From: Comamonas terrae
GTDB lineage: Bacteria; Pseudomonadota; Gammaproteobacteria; Burkholderiales; Burkholderiaceae_C
Length of the DNA stretch: 64,000 nt
Direction of reading: 5' to 3'
Assembly: GCF_001544075.1 (NCBI RefSeq)
Contig: NZ_BCNT01000015.1
Coordinates: forward strand, 35,913 to 99,912
Notes under the pieces: model-generated
Database searches by the model: none
What the model saw: only the letters and a program-made list of their open reading frames with translations
What the model was told of the DNA's origin: nothing
Part shown: positions 57,126-64,000 of the stretch, in pieces
Layout of the letters: each line of letters starts with the position of its first letter
Numbering within the stretch: the first letter of the stretch is position 1
Translations under genes and position numbers: made by a program

Positions 57126-58937
57126 ATGTTCCGATATCTGAGTATCCGCAGGGGCTTGATCCTCGTGCTGGTCCTGATGCTGCTGGCCCTGGCCGTGGCC
57201 ATTGGCGAAGGCCTGCACAGCACCGTCAAGGGCGCCACCGGCACCCAGGCGCAGTACGATTTTTTCCATGGCCGGCTGATGGCCATCAAGCAGCTGCAGA
57301 TCCATATCGTGGAAAACCGGCTGGAGTTCTCCACGGGCTACCGCGAGCTGCTGCGCGGCGACAAGGCCGCGCTGGAGGAAGCCGTGGGCGATGCGGAAAA
57401 AGCCCTGGCCAATGCCGGCAAGCAGGCCCAGGCCTTCCTGGCCGAAACCGAGGGCAAGGCCCGGCCCGACGAGCAGGAGCGCGCGCGCGCCGTGGCCAAG
57501 GCCTTCGAGGTGTACAAGGACATGGCCCAGCGCAGCGCCCAGGCCTTGCGCAGCGGCAACGAGGAAGGCTACTACGGCTCGGCCATGCGCGCCGAGCGGC
57601 GCAATGCGCTGCAAGGCCTGACGGCAGCCATCCGCACCTATCTGGAAGCCGCGGACCAGCGTTCGCAGGCCCTGATCGCCGAGGCGCGCGCTTCGGAAGC
57701 CCAGGCCATGGCCGGCAGCACGGCGCTGATGGTGCTGGGCCTGGTGCTGGCCGTGGGCTGCTGGCTGTTCATCCGCAACCAGGTGCTGCGCCCCATCGAC
57801 GAAGCCAACACCGTGCTGGAAACCGTGGCCCGGGGCGACCTGACCGGACGCATCCCCCAGGCCCACCACGAGATCGGCCGCCTCATGGCCTCGCTGCAGC
57901 GCATGCAGGACAGCCTGAGCGGCATGGTGACCGAAGTGCGCCAAGGCGTGAACGAGATCGGCGTGGCCGCGCAGGAGATCGCCCTGGGCAACTCCAACCT
58001 GAGCAGCCGTACCGAGCAGCAGGCCTCGGCCCTGCAGGAAACGGCGGCCAGCATGGAGCAGCTGTCCTCCACCGTGCGCCAGAACGCCGACAACGCGCGC
58101 CAGGCCAACCAGCTGGCCGCCAGCAGCCTGGAGGTGGCCGTGCGCGGCGGCCAGGCCGGCACCGAGGCGGTGACCACCATCGGCGCGCTGGCCGACAGCT
58201 CCAGGCGCATGGCGGAAATCGTCACCGTCATCGACAGCATCGCCTTCCAGACGAATATCCTGGCGCTCAACGCCGCCGTGGAAGCGGCGCGTGCCGGCGA
58301 ACAGGGCAAGGGCTTTGCCGTGGTGGCCTCCGAAGTGCGGGCGCTGGCCCAGCGCTCGGCCACGGCGGCCAAAGAGATCAAGGGCCTGATCGAAGACTCC
58401 GTGACCAAAGTGGACGCGGGCTCGGCCCAGGTGGCGCACGCGGGCGAGCTCATGCAGCAGATCGTCGCTTCGGTGCAGCGCGTGACCGACATCATGGGCG
58501 AGATCTCGGCCGCCTCCCAGGAACAGGCCTCGGGCATTGCCCAGGTCAACCAGGCCGTGACCCAGATGGACCAGAACACGCAGCAGAACGCGGCGCTGGT
58601 GGAAGAGGCGGCTGCGGCCGCCGGTTCGCAGGAAGCGCAGACCCGCCGCCTGCAGGAAGCCGTTTCGCGCTTTCGCCTGCCCGGCGACACCGGCAGCACC
58701 GGGGGGGCGCGGCGCCGGCCCGAGGGCACGCCGGCCAAGGCGCAACCGGTAACTGCAGCGCAGTCCGCGGTATCCAAGCCCGTTGCGGCCAAGCCGGGGG
58801 GCGCCGTTGCCGCCACGGCACGCCCTGCAGCCCCCAAGCGTGCTCCGGCACTGGCTTCCGCCGCGGTGGCTGCTACTTCGGTCGCTGCGTCGGCAGGCTC
58901 TTCCCGCAACGACGAAGGCGATTGGGAAACCTTCTGA
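57126..58937 (+). CDS. Methyl-accepting chemotaxis protein
   Basis: A 603-residue chemoreceptor. TM1 is at about 11-27 and a periplasmic four-helix ligand domain follows (CHASE3-like or 4HB, about 30-195). TM2 is at 198-217, then a HAMP domain ([20 protein letters not shown]). The signalling hairpin tip is [20 protein letters not shown]. Methylation regions flank it. A Pro/Ala/Lys-rich linker of about 70 residues ends in DWETF, a pentapeptide tether for CheR/CheB. GGGAG precedes the start. The ligand is unknown. Confidence 0.95.
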   Translation: MFRYLSIRRGLILVLVLMLLALAVAIGEGLHSTVKGATGTQAQYDFFHGRLMAIKQLQIHIVENRLEFSTGYRELLRGDKAALEEAVGDAEKALANAGKQAQAFLAETEGKARPDEQERARAVAKAFEVYKDMAQRSAQALRSGNEEGYYGSAMRAERRNALQGLTAAIRTYLEAADQRSQALIAEARASEAQAMAGSTALMVLGLVLAVGCWLFIRNQVLRPIDEANTVLETVARGDLTGRIPQAHHEIGRLMASLQRMQDSLSGMVTEVRQGVNEIGVAAQEIALGNSNLSSRTEQQASALQETAASMEQLSSTVRQNADNARQANQLAASSLEVAVRGGQAGTEAVTTIGALADSSRRMAEIVTVIDSIAFQTNILALNAAVEAARAGEQGKGFAVVASEVRALAQRSATAAKEIKGLIEDSVTKVDAGSAQVAHAGELMQQIVASVQRVTDIMGEISAASQEQASGIAQVNQAVTQMDQNTQQNAALVEEAAAAAGSQEAQTRRLQEAVSRFRLPGDTGSTGGARRRPEGTPAKAQPVTAAQSAVSKPVAAKPGGAVAATARPAAPKRAPALASAAVAATSVAASAGSSRNDEGDWETF

Positions 58938-58940
58938 AGC

Positions 58941-58988
58941 TTCGCTAGCCATCCGGGCCCGGCCATGCCGGCCCGGATGGCTAGCGAA
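58941..58988. terminator. Perfect 19-bp inverted repeat between convergent genes
   Basis: The 19 nt at 58941-58959 and 58970-58988 are perfect inverted copies, starting TTCGCTAGCC and ending GGCTAGCGAA, with a 10-nt loop. It lies between the chemoreceptor stop (58937) and the methyltransferase stop (58992). There is no clear U-tract, so it may act as a Rho-independent stop without poly-U or as an RNA-stabilising hairpin. Confidence 0.6.
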
Positions 58989-58991
58989 AGC

Positions 58992-60503
58992 TCAGGCCGA
59001 CGCCTCGGCGCGCAGCACCACCTCGGTCTCCAAGCCCAGCACATCCACGGCCCGTATGCACACCTGGCGCGGGCCGTGCTTTCGGGGCAGGCGCAGTACG
59101 GCCAGGGTGCTCACACGCAGCGCTTGGCCTGCATGTGCAGGCCCGCTGCGATGGCTCTGCCATGTCGAGCAGAACACATTGCCGTCATAGTCGGGGTCCA
59201 CGGCCCAGTATTCGATCAGGGCCAGAGGGTCCGCATCCGCCACGGCATGCAATCTGCTGCGGTCATCGGCGTCGAGTTCGTTGGCCTGGGGCGAAGGCAG
59301 CACATAGTTCTTCAGGCGCACCTGCAGCGTTTCCTGCCCGCTGTTGATGCGCCGCTCGACGGGATGGAGCAGCAGGTGCTGCCGCGATGCAGCCTGCGGC
59401 AGGCGGTGGCCGCTAGTGCCGGAAGAAGACTGGTCCGTGGGCGCTGGATGGCTGCGGACCGTCTGGTAAAGAAATGGCCTGGCGCCATGTCCTGCCAGGC
59501 GCTTGCGCGCGGTCAGGCATGCGGCGGCGCCGATGTCGACACTGATCCAGTTGCGTGACAGTCTTTCGGCGTTGTACGCAAATGCACCCGAGCCGCCGAA
59601 GAAGTCCGCCACCAGGGCGCCGGGCCCGGAGGATGCTTGGATGATCCGCTCCAGCAGCGCATTGGGCTTTTCGGTGGCATAGCCGGTCCGGCGGATACCG
59701 TCGACGCGCAAGCGGGCCGCCACGGCCATCTCCCACCAGTCCTCGGGGATCTTGCCGCGCTGCGCAAGCGCCGCCCTGTCGATTCCTGCCCAGCCGCCGC
59801 CCAGCGGGCCGGAGAGCGGCATGCGGACATCATCGGCGTTGAAGGTCCAGGCGTCGGACTTGGAATACCAGTAGATATGGTCGTGCTTGCGGTTGAACTG
59901 GCGCATCCTGGGAGAGCCGGGGCCGTGGTAGCACCAGACGATCTCGTTGCGCAGGTTCTGCCGGCCCATGATGTCGTCCAGGATCACCTTGACATAGTGG
60001 CCCGCATGCCAGTCCAGATGCACGTAGATCGAACCGGTATCGGCCAGCAGTTCCCGCATCAGGATGAGGCGGGGCACGAGCATGGCCAGATAGGAGGCGG
60101 TACCGCCGCGCCAGATGTCCGAGTAGGCCTGCCGCCTGATCTGCGTGGTGCGCGCAGGCCGCATCGGGTCCGGTAGGGCCACCTTCATGTGGTAGTCGCT
60201 GCGGCTGTCGAATGGCGGATCGATATAGATCAGGTCCAGCTTGCCGCGCAGGCTGGGCATTTGCTCATCGCCCGCCAGCAGCGCAGCCATGGCTGCGAGG
60301 TTGTCGCCATGGATCAGCCGGCCCGTCCAGCCGGTCTCCAGGTCCTGGGTCGCGCCCGCTGCAACGCCATTGGCCGGCATGACCATTTCACGTGTCTGGA
60401 GCACGGTCCCGCCGTACGCCTCCAGGTTCCGGAGGATGTGCGCGGCCTGCTTGCGACCTGCGGCGATGATTTCGGGCAATTGTTCGAGCAGGGATGGGGG
60501 CAT
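58992..60503 (-). CDS. Orphan adenine-specific DNA methyltransferase (beta class)
   Basis: A 503-residue DNA methyltransferase. The catalytic motif IV is DLIYIDPPFDSRSDY, and the SAM-binding motif I, VADFFGGSGAFAYNAERLSR, comes later, the order of beta-class (Mod-type) enzymes. The final 130 residues (after about 370) are not the core and may be a target-recognition or accessory domain (DADPLALIEYWAVDPDYDGN). ATG 60503 is used, with no strong ribosome site. No restriction gene is adjacent. It is divergent from a small regulator. It likely methylates adenine or cytosine N4 at an unknown sequence. Confidence 0.88.
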   Translation of the reverse strand: MPPSLLEQLPEIIAAGRKQAAHILRNLEAYGGTVLQTREMVMPANGVAAGATQDLETGWTGRLIHGDNLAAMAALLAGDEQMPSLRGKLDLIYIDPPFDSRSDYHMKVALPDPMRPARTTQIRRQAYSDIWRGGTASYLAMLVPRLILMRELLADTGSIYVHLDWHAGHYVKVILDDIMGRQNLRNEIVWCYHGPGSPRMRQFNRKHDHIYWYSKSDAWTFNADDVRMPLSGPLGGGWAGIDRAALAQRGKIPEDWWEMAVAARLRVDGIRRTGYATEKPNALLERIIQASSGPGALVADFFGGSGAFAYNAERLSRNWISVDIGAAACLTARKRLAGHGARPFLYQTVRSHPAPTDQSSSGTSGHRLPQAASRQHLLLHPVERRINSGQETLQVRLKNYVLPSPQANELDADDRSRLHAVADADPLALIEYWAVDPDYDGNVFCSTWQSHRSGPAHAGQALRVSTLAVLRLPRKHGPRQVCIRAVDVLGLETEVVLRAEASA

Positions 60504-60602
60504 TGCGCAGCTGACCGCCGTGCCAGCCTCCCGCTGTACGACGGTTGTGGGATGGATTCAACCGATAATTCAATGAATGATAAAACACAAAGTTTAACTT
60601 TC

Positions 60603-60629
60603 ATTCCACAGGAATTTAATTTCCAGGAA
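60603..60629 (+). promoter_or_regulatory. Two tandem ATTCC-N-GGAAT operator-like repeats
   Basis: ATTCC-ACA-GGAAT (60603-60615) and TTCC-A-GGAA (60621-60629) are inverted repeats whose centres lie 16 bp apart, just before and over the start of the small regulator. The surrounding sequence is AT-rich. They look like autoregulator sites of a C-protein-like regulator and could also affect the divergent methyltransferase. Confidence 0.5.
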
Positions 60630-61039
60630 TGGACAACAAGCTCGAATTTGCCCAGCGGCTGCGCGACGCCATGGTTGCCGCTGGCTTGGAGCCGCGGCCT
60701 GGCGTATTGCTCAATCTGTTCAACACCCACTACTGGGGAAGGTCCGTCACCTTTCAGGCGGTATCGCGCTGGCTCAAGGGCGAGGCCGTACCCGCACAGG
60801 ACAAGCTGGTCGTGCTGGCCAGCCTGCTGAAAATCGAACCCGAGGTGCTGCGCTTTGGCGAGGCCGTGCGCAATTCGGTGCAGGAGCACCGCCAGCGCTG
60901 GACTGAAGGCGTGGGCTATCTGGAGCGCGAGGCCTTCGATGCCTTTCTTCAACTGCCCGCGCCCCAGCGCAAGATCGTGCGCGAAGTGATCCTGACCTTT
61001 GCCAAGGTGCATGGCAAGGAGCAGGAGACGATCTCCTGA
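60629..61039 (+). CDS. Small helix-turn-helix regulator next to methyltransferase
   Basis: A 136-residue putative regulator. The N-terminal part (NKLEFAQRLRDAMVAAGLEP) and THYWGRSVTFQAVSRWLKGE suggest an XRE/Cro-type helix-turn-helix that recognises DNA with WLKGEAVPAQDKLVVLASLL. The C-terminal half is helical (AFDAFLQLPAPQRKIVREVI). Its position, divergent from an orphan methyltransferase, resembles control (C) proteins of restriction-modification loci. A phage-type repressor is the main alternative. The start is preceded by CCAGGA, which is very close to the ATG. Confidence 0.82.
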   Translation: MDNKLEFAQRLRDAMVAAGLEPRPGVLLNLFNTHYWGRSVTFQAVSRWLKGEAVPAQDKLVVLASLLKIEPEVLRFGEAVRNSVQEHRQRWTEGVGYLEREAFDAFLQLPAPQRKIVREVILTFAKVHGKEQETIS

Positions 61040-61050
61040 CACCCCGTGTC

Positions 61051-61077
61051 CGGCCCGGCCTGTGAAGGTCCGGGCCG
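61051..61077. terminator. Hairpin between the regulator and the LysR gene
   Basis: CGGCCCGG and CCGGGCCG form an 8-bp stem with an 11-nt loop, directly before the LysR stop codon. There is no U-tract. It may end transcription from both convergent genes. Confidence 0.45.
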
Positions 61078-62022
61078 CTAGTCAGCCTGCCGGCGCAGAT
61101 GGGCCAGCAGCTGGCCTGCCGGGCTAGAGAGGGAAGCGCCCCTGGCCGTGCACAGCCACAGCTGGCGCCGGGCCCAGGCATCGCTGAGCGGCACGGCCAC
61201 GACTCCGGTGGCCGCGGCGTGGCGCCGTACCGCGGCGGCGGGCAGCACGCAGATGCCGACGCTTTGCCCCACCAGCTGGCACAGGCCTTCGGGATGGGGC
61301 AGCTGCACACGCATGCGCAGCGCGCTGCCCATGAAATCAGGCCTGCCTGCGGCAGCGGCCTTTTCCAGTCGCAGGGCCTGCTTCAGCAGCAATTGCTGCA
61401 ATGCCGAATCGCGCGGCAGGCCCACCCAGTTTTCATGGACGAGATCGGCCAGCGCCAGGCTGGCATGCGTGGCCAGCGGATGGCCGGCCGCCAGCACGGC
61501 CACCAGCTGGTCGGTGCGCCACATGCTGCATTCGAGGCCGGACAGCAGCGGCGGCTCGTCGGCATCCCAGGCGGCCACGCCCAGGTCGCACAGGCCCTGG
61601 CGCAGGCCGTCCAGAACCTCGGCGCTGGGGCATTCCTGCAGCTCCAGCGCGAGCTGCGGGTGCTGCTGCAGAAAACCGCTGATGGCCAGAGGCAGGTGCT
61701 CGCGTATGGCCGAAGTGTTGCCGCGCAGGCGCACCTGTGCGGCCAGCCCCGAGCCGAAGTCGCCCATGGCGCCGCGCAGGCTCTGCATCTGCCGCAGTAC
61801 CTGGCGCGCATGCTGGCCCAGCGTATGGCCGGCCGCCGTGGGCTGCACGCCGCGTGCCTGGCGCGTGAGCAGCGCACAGCCCAGCTGGCTTTCCATGCCG
61901 CGCACGCGCTCGCTGGCCGAAGCCAGCGTGATGTGCGACAGCGCGGCGGCCGCGGTCATGGTGCCGCTGTCCAGGATGTGGACGAACAGCTGCAGGTCGG
62001 TGAGGTCGAAGCGCAGGCCCAT
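61078..62022 (-). CDS. LysR-family regulator next to a TauE/SafE permease
   Basis: A 314-residue LysR-type regulator. MGLRFDLTDLQLFVHILDSG and AAALSHITLASASERVRGME make up the helix-turn-helix; the effector domain contains AQVRLRGNTSAIREHLPLAI, LLSGLECSMWRTDQLVAVLA and VHENWVGLPRDSALQQLLLK. ATG 62022 is chosen by homology; the frame is open further upstream without support. It diverges from the TSUP permease gene, with 171 nt between them, and probably regulates it. Confidence 0.93.
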   Translation of the reverse strand: MGLRFDLTDLQLFVHILDSGTMTAAAALSHITLASASERVRGMESQLGCALLTRQARGVQPTAAGHTLGQHARQVLRQMQSLRGAMGDFGSGLAAQVRLRGNTSAIREHLPLAISGFLQQHPQLALELQECPSAEVLDGLRQGLCDLGVAAWDADEPPLLSGLECSMWRTDQLVAVLAAGHPLATHASLALADLVHENWVGLPRDSALQQLLLKQALRLEKAAAAGRPDFMGSALRMRVQLPHPEGLCQLVGQSVGICVLPAAAVRRHAAATGVVAVPLSDAWARRQLWLCTARGASLSSPAGQLLAHLRRQAD

Positions 62023-62193
62023 AGGGTGACATTCAGGAATTTCCAAAGCCTTGGTTTGAAATTTCCCGCTTGTGGATGCTTGTAACGCCGGACAGTATTG
62101 CGCTGTATCGATGTGCCAGGCAATGAAGGATAAAAAATAGTTTGGATTTTCCTGATGCATGGCAGCGATGGATGGCAGCTATAGGAGGAACAG

Positions 62194-62961
62194 ATGGCAG
62201 AGCAGGAATGGGTTTTCGTGGCGGCGCTGGCCGTGTTCGCGCTGGCGGGCGTGGTCAAGGGCGTGGTCGGGCTGGGCCTGCCCACGGTATCCATGGCATT
62301 GCTGGCCTTGCTGATGCCCGCAGGGCAGGCGGCGGCCTGGCTGCTGCTGCCTTCCCTGGTGACCAATGTGGTGCAGATGCGCCCCGTGGCTGCGCTCATG
62401 CCGGTGCTGCGCCGGCTGTGGCCCATGCAGGCCGGCATTGTGCTGGGCACGCTGGGCGGCATGGGGTGCTGGGGCCCCGTGGGTGCCTTGCCCGTGGCGC
62501 GCATGGCGCTGGGTCTGGCGCTGGTGGCTTATGCGGCCTGGGGCCTGTGGGGCCGCAGTGCCGCAATCCCGGTCAGGCACCAGGCATGGCTGGGGCTGGC
62601 GTGCGGCCTGGCAACCGGCGGCATTGCCGCGCTGACCGGTGTTTTCGTCGTGCCTGCCGTGGCCTTTCTGCAGGCGCTGAATCTCCCGCGCCAGGCCTTG
62701 ATGCAGGCCATGGGTCTGAGCTTTACGGTTTCCACCGTGGCGCTGGGGCTGGGCATGGCAGGGGCTGCGCCTGCCGTCCCCCGGGCCGGCGGCTTTGCCT
62801 GGGGCCAGGCCGTGCTGGTCTCTGCCCTGATGCTGCTGCCCGCACTGGCCGGCATGGCATGGGGCGCGCGGCTGCGCGAGCGCCTGTCGCCCCCGCTCTT
62901 CAAGCGTGTGCTGATGCTGAGCCTGCTGGTGCTGGGCGCCTATATGTGCATTGCCGGGTAG
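62194..62961 (+). CDS. TauE/SafE (TSUP) family permease
   Basis: A 255-residue membrane protein with about eight helices, of the sulfite exporter TauE/SafE family. Segments such as FALAGVVKGVVGLGLPTVSM, GTLGGMGCWGPVGALPVARM and GLACGLATGGIAALTGVFVV carry the glycine-rich packing of the family. AGGAGGAA precedes ATG 62194. Members export or import organosulfonates, sulfite and similar anions; the substrate here is unknown. It diverges from the LysR gene. Confidence 0.92.
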   Translation: MAEQEWVFVAALAVFALAGVVKGVVGLGLPTVSMALLALLMPAGQAAAWLLLPSLVTNVVQMRPVAALMPVLRRLWPMQAGIVLGTLGGMGCWGPVGALPVARMALGLALVAYAAWGLWGRSAAIPVRHQAWLGLACGLATGGIAALTGVFVVPAVAFLQALNLPRQALMQAMGLSFTVSTVALGLGMAGAAPAVPRAGGFAWGQAVLVSALMLLPALAGMAWGARLRERLSPPLFKRVLMLSLLVLGAYMCIAG

Positions 62962-63006
62962 CGCGGCAGGAGTGCAGCCGGGGGCTGCGCGGTTTGCTCA
63001 AGGCAT

Positions 63007-63039
63007 GAAAAAGCCCCGCAGGCCGGGCCGGCGGGGCTT
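63007..63039 (-). terminator. Terminator after the TolA-like gene
   Basis: AAGCCCCGC and GCGGGGCTT form a 9-bp stem with an 11-nt loop; on the minus strand it is followed by TTTTTC. It ends the TolA-like gene 30 nt after its stop. Confidence 0.85.
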
Positions 63040-63068
63040 GATTTGCACAGTACGGGAGGGCCTCTGCG

Positions 63069-64000
63069 TCAGTCCTGCGGCCTGAAGCCGATGACGAGGT
63101 CGGACGGCACCTTGCCGTCGATGTCCCGCGGCAGCTTGTCGGTCTTTTGCAGGGCGCGCACCACGGCTTCGTCCCAGGCGGCATTGCCGCTGGACTTGCT
63201 GATCGTGGCACTGGTGATGGTGCCGTCGGGTGCGGTGCGCACGCGCACCTCGGCGCGCGGATTGCCGCTGATGGCGTCCGGATAGACGATGTTGGGCTTG
63301 ACGCGCGCCGCCACCTTGGCCGCGTAGCCGGCCGACGGACCGCCGCTGGCGCTGCTGCCCGCTCCGCCGCTGCGGCTGCCGCCGGTGCCGCTGGCATCGG
63401 AGCCGCCGCTGCCGGCCATGCCCTGCATGCGGCGTATGTTCTCCTGGCGGCGGGCCTCGGCTTCCTTGGCTTCCTTCGCCTCCTTGGCGGCCTGCTCCTT
63501 CTTGCGCTTGTCTTCGGCGGCCTTCCTGGCCGCTTCGGCCTTTTCCTTCTCGGCTTTCTCCCTGGCTGCCTTTTCCTTTTCAGCCTTTTCGGCCTTTTCC
63601 TTTTCCGCCTTTTCGCGCGCGGCCTTTTCCGCCTTTTCCTTGGCAGCCTTCTCTTTCTTTTCCTGCTCCAGCTTTTCCTGGCGTTCCTTCTCCGCCTTCT
63701 CGGCCTTTTGCTTTTCCAGCTTCTCCTGGTGTGCCTTTTCCAGCTTCTCGGCCTTTTCCTTCGCCAGCTTTTCCTGGTGTTGCTTTTCCCGTTCCTTCTC
63801 CCGCTGCTCGCGCGCTTCCTGCTCGGCCTTTTCCTTCTTCAGCTGTTCGGCCTTGCGCTTTTTCTCGAGCGCAATCTCGGCCTCGCGGTCATCGTCCTGG
63901 ACCTTGGGCGCGGGCGGCGTCACCGGGGCCACCACCGCAGGGGCGGGCGGCGGCGGCGGGGGTTCGGGCTGCGGCTCGGGGGCCGGCGGCGGAGGCGGGG
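63069..64000 (-). CDS. tolA: TolA/TonB-like energy transducer, 5' end outside the window
   Basis: The C-terminal 310 or so residues of an inner-membrane-anchored energy transducer. The left, upstream part is a Pro-rich stretch (APAVVAPVTPPAPKV), then a very long charged coiled coil rich in KAEKE and REKAEKEKAE repeats, as in TolA domain II. The C-terminal globular TonB/TolA domain begins near YAAKVAARVKPNIVYPDAIS and ends with GKVPSDLVIGFRPQD. The signal anchor is outside the window. TolA normally precedes tolB, but here a terminator and an unrelated gene follow, so this could be a separate TolA-like TonB protein. Confidence 0.85.
   Translation of the reverse strand, partial: PPPPPAPEPQPEPPPPPPAPAVVAPVTPPAPKVQDDDREAEIALEKKRKAEQLKKEKAEQEAREQREKEREKQHQEKLAKEKAEKLEKAHQEKLEKQKAEKAEKERQEKLEQEKKEKAAKEKAEKAAREKAEKEKAEKAEKEKAAREKAEKEKAEAARKAAEDKRKKEQAAKEAKEAKEAEARRQENIRRMQGMAGSGGSDASGTGGSRSGGAGSSASGGPSAGYAAKVAARVKPNIVYPDAISGNPRAEVRVRTAPDGTITSATISKSSGNAAWDEAVVRALQKTDKLPRDIDGKVPSDLVIGFRPQD

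Noticed and set aside
56990..58952. Long minus-strand frame joining the U32 gene to the antisense of the chemoreceptor
   Set aside because: The homologous protein begins at ATG 56921. The upstream part is non-coding intergenic sequence and the receptor antisense.

Overview
The window is a strongly GC-rich chromosomal stretch. Its gene content fits a betaproteobacterium of the Burkholderiales, most likely Comamonadaceae (Delftia/Comamonas/Acidovorax-like). The basis is three Bug/TctC-type solute receptors, an OmpC-like porin with a short Gly/Gln N-terminus, the sdhCDAB-sdhE-gltA operon facing a GntR regulator and mdh, and dispersed short palindromes built on AGCTGCYRGCGC. The genus is an inference. 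No rRNA, tRNA, CRISPR array, integrase or transposase was seen.

Layout. (1) 1-8422: the end of a Bug receptor gene, a porin, a YdeI-like protein, a small XRE regulator and a 1613-residue DUF4011 helicase-nuclease that resembles a single-gene defence protein. (2) 8478-10944: a DEAD-box RNA helicase divergent from a quinone oxidoreductase. (3) 11094-23567: a citric-acid-cycle block. gltA, sdhE, sdhB, sdhA, sdhD, sdhC and a GntR regulator lie on the minus strand; mdh, tam (trans-aconitate methyltransferase), a CitE-like lyase, a small exported protein and acnB lie on the plus strand. A palindrome in the gntR-mdh gap is a likely GntR operator. (4) 23573-29469: an XRE/MmyB-type regulator, a small membrane protein, a YhhQ-type transporter, bacterioferritin, and a small membrane protein followed by a TonB-dependent receptor. 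(5) 29728-34653: a LysR regulator divergent from an acyl-CoA dehydrogenase / Bug receptor / CoA-transferase operon. (6) 34821-38414: acnA and a DUF4337 protein.

(7) 38616-47515 is the most unusual region. A lipoprotein gene diverges from an ECF sigma factor, a one-TM putative anti-sigma factor and an exported caspase-like protease. Converging on these, with overlapping 3' ends, are a TonB-dependent receptor and an exported CHAT protease separated by 2 nt. This looks like a surface-signalling circuit joined to two families of clan CD proteases that both appear to be exported. (8) 47792-50657: an IlvD/Edd-type dehydratase with a Bug receptor. (9) 50795-55386: TelA, TerD, an unknown linker protein and a VWA protein (tellurite-resistance-like stress module), with a convergent ParB-like protein. 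(10) 55557-64000: a U32 peptidase family protein (YegQ-like), a chemotaxis receptor with a C-terminal DWETF tail, an orphan DNA methyltransferase divergent from a small regulator with two candidate operators, a LysR regulator, a TauE/SafE permease and a TolA-like energy transducer cut by the window edge.

All functional names come from reading motifs by eye. No database search was run.
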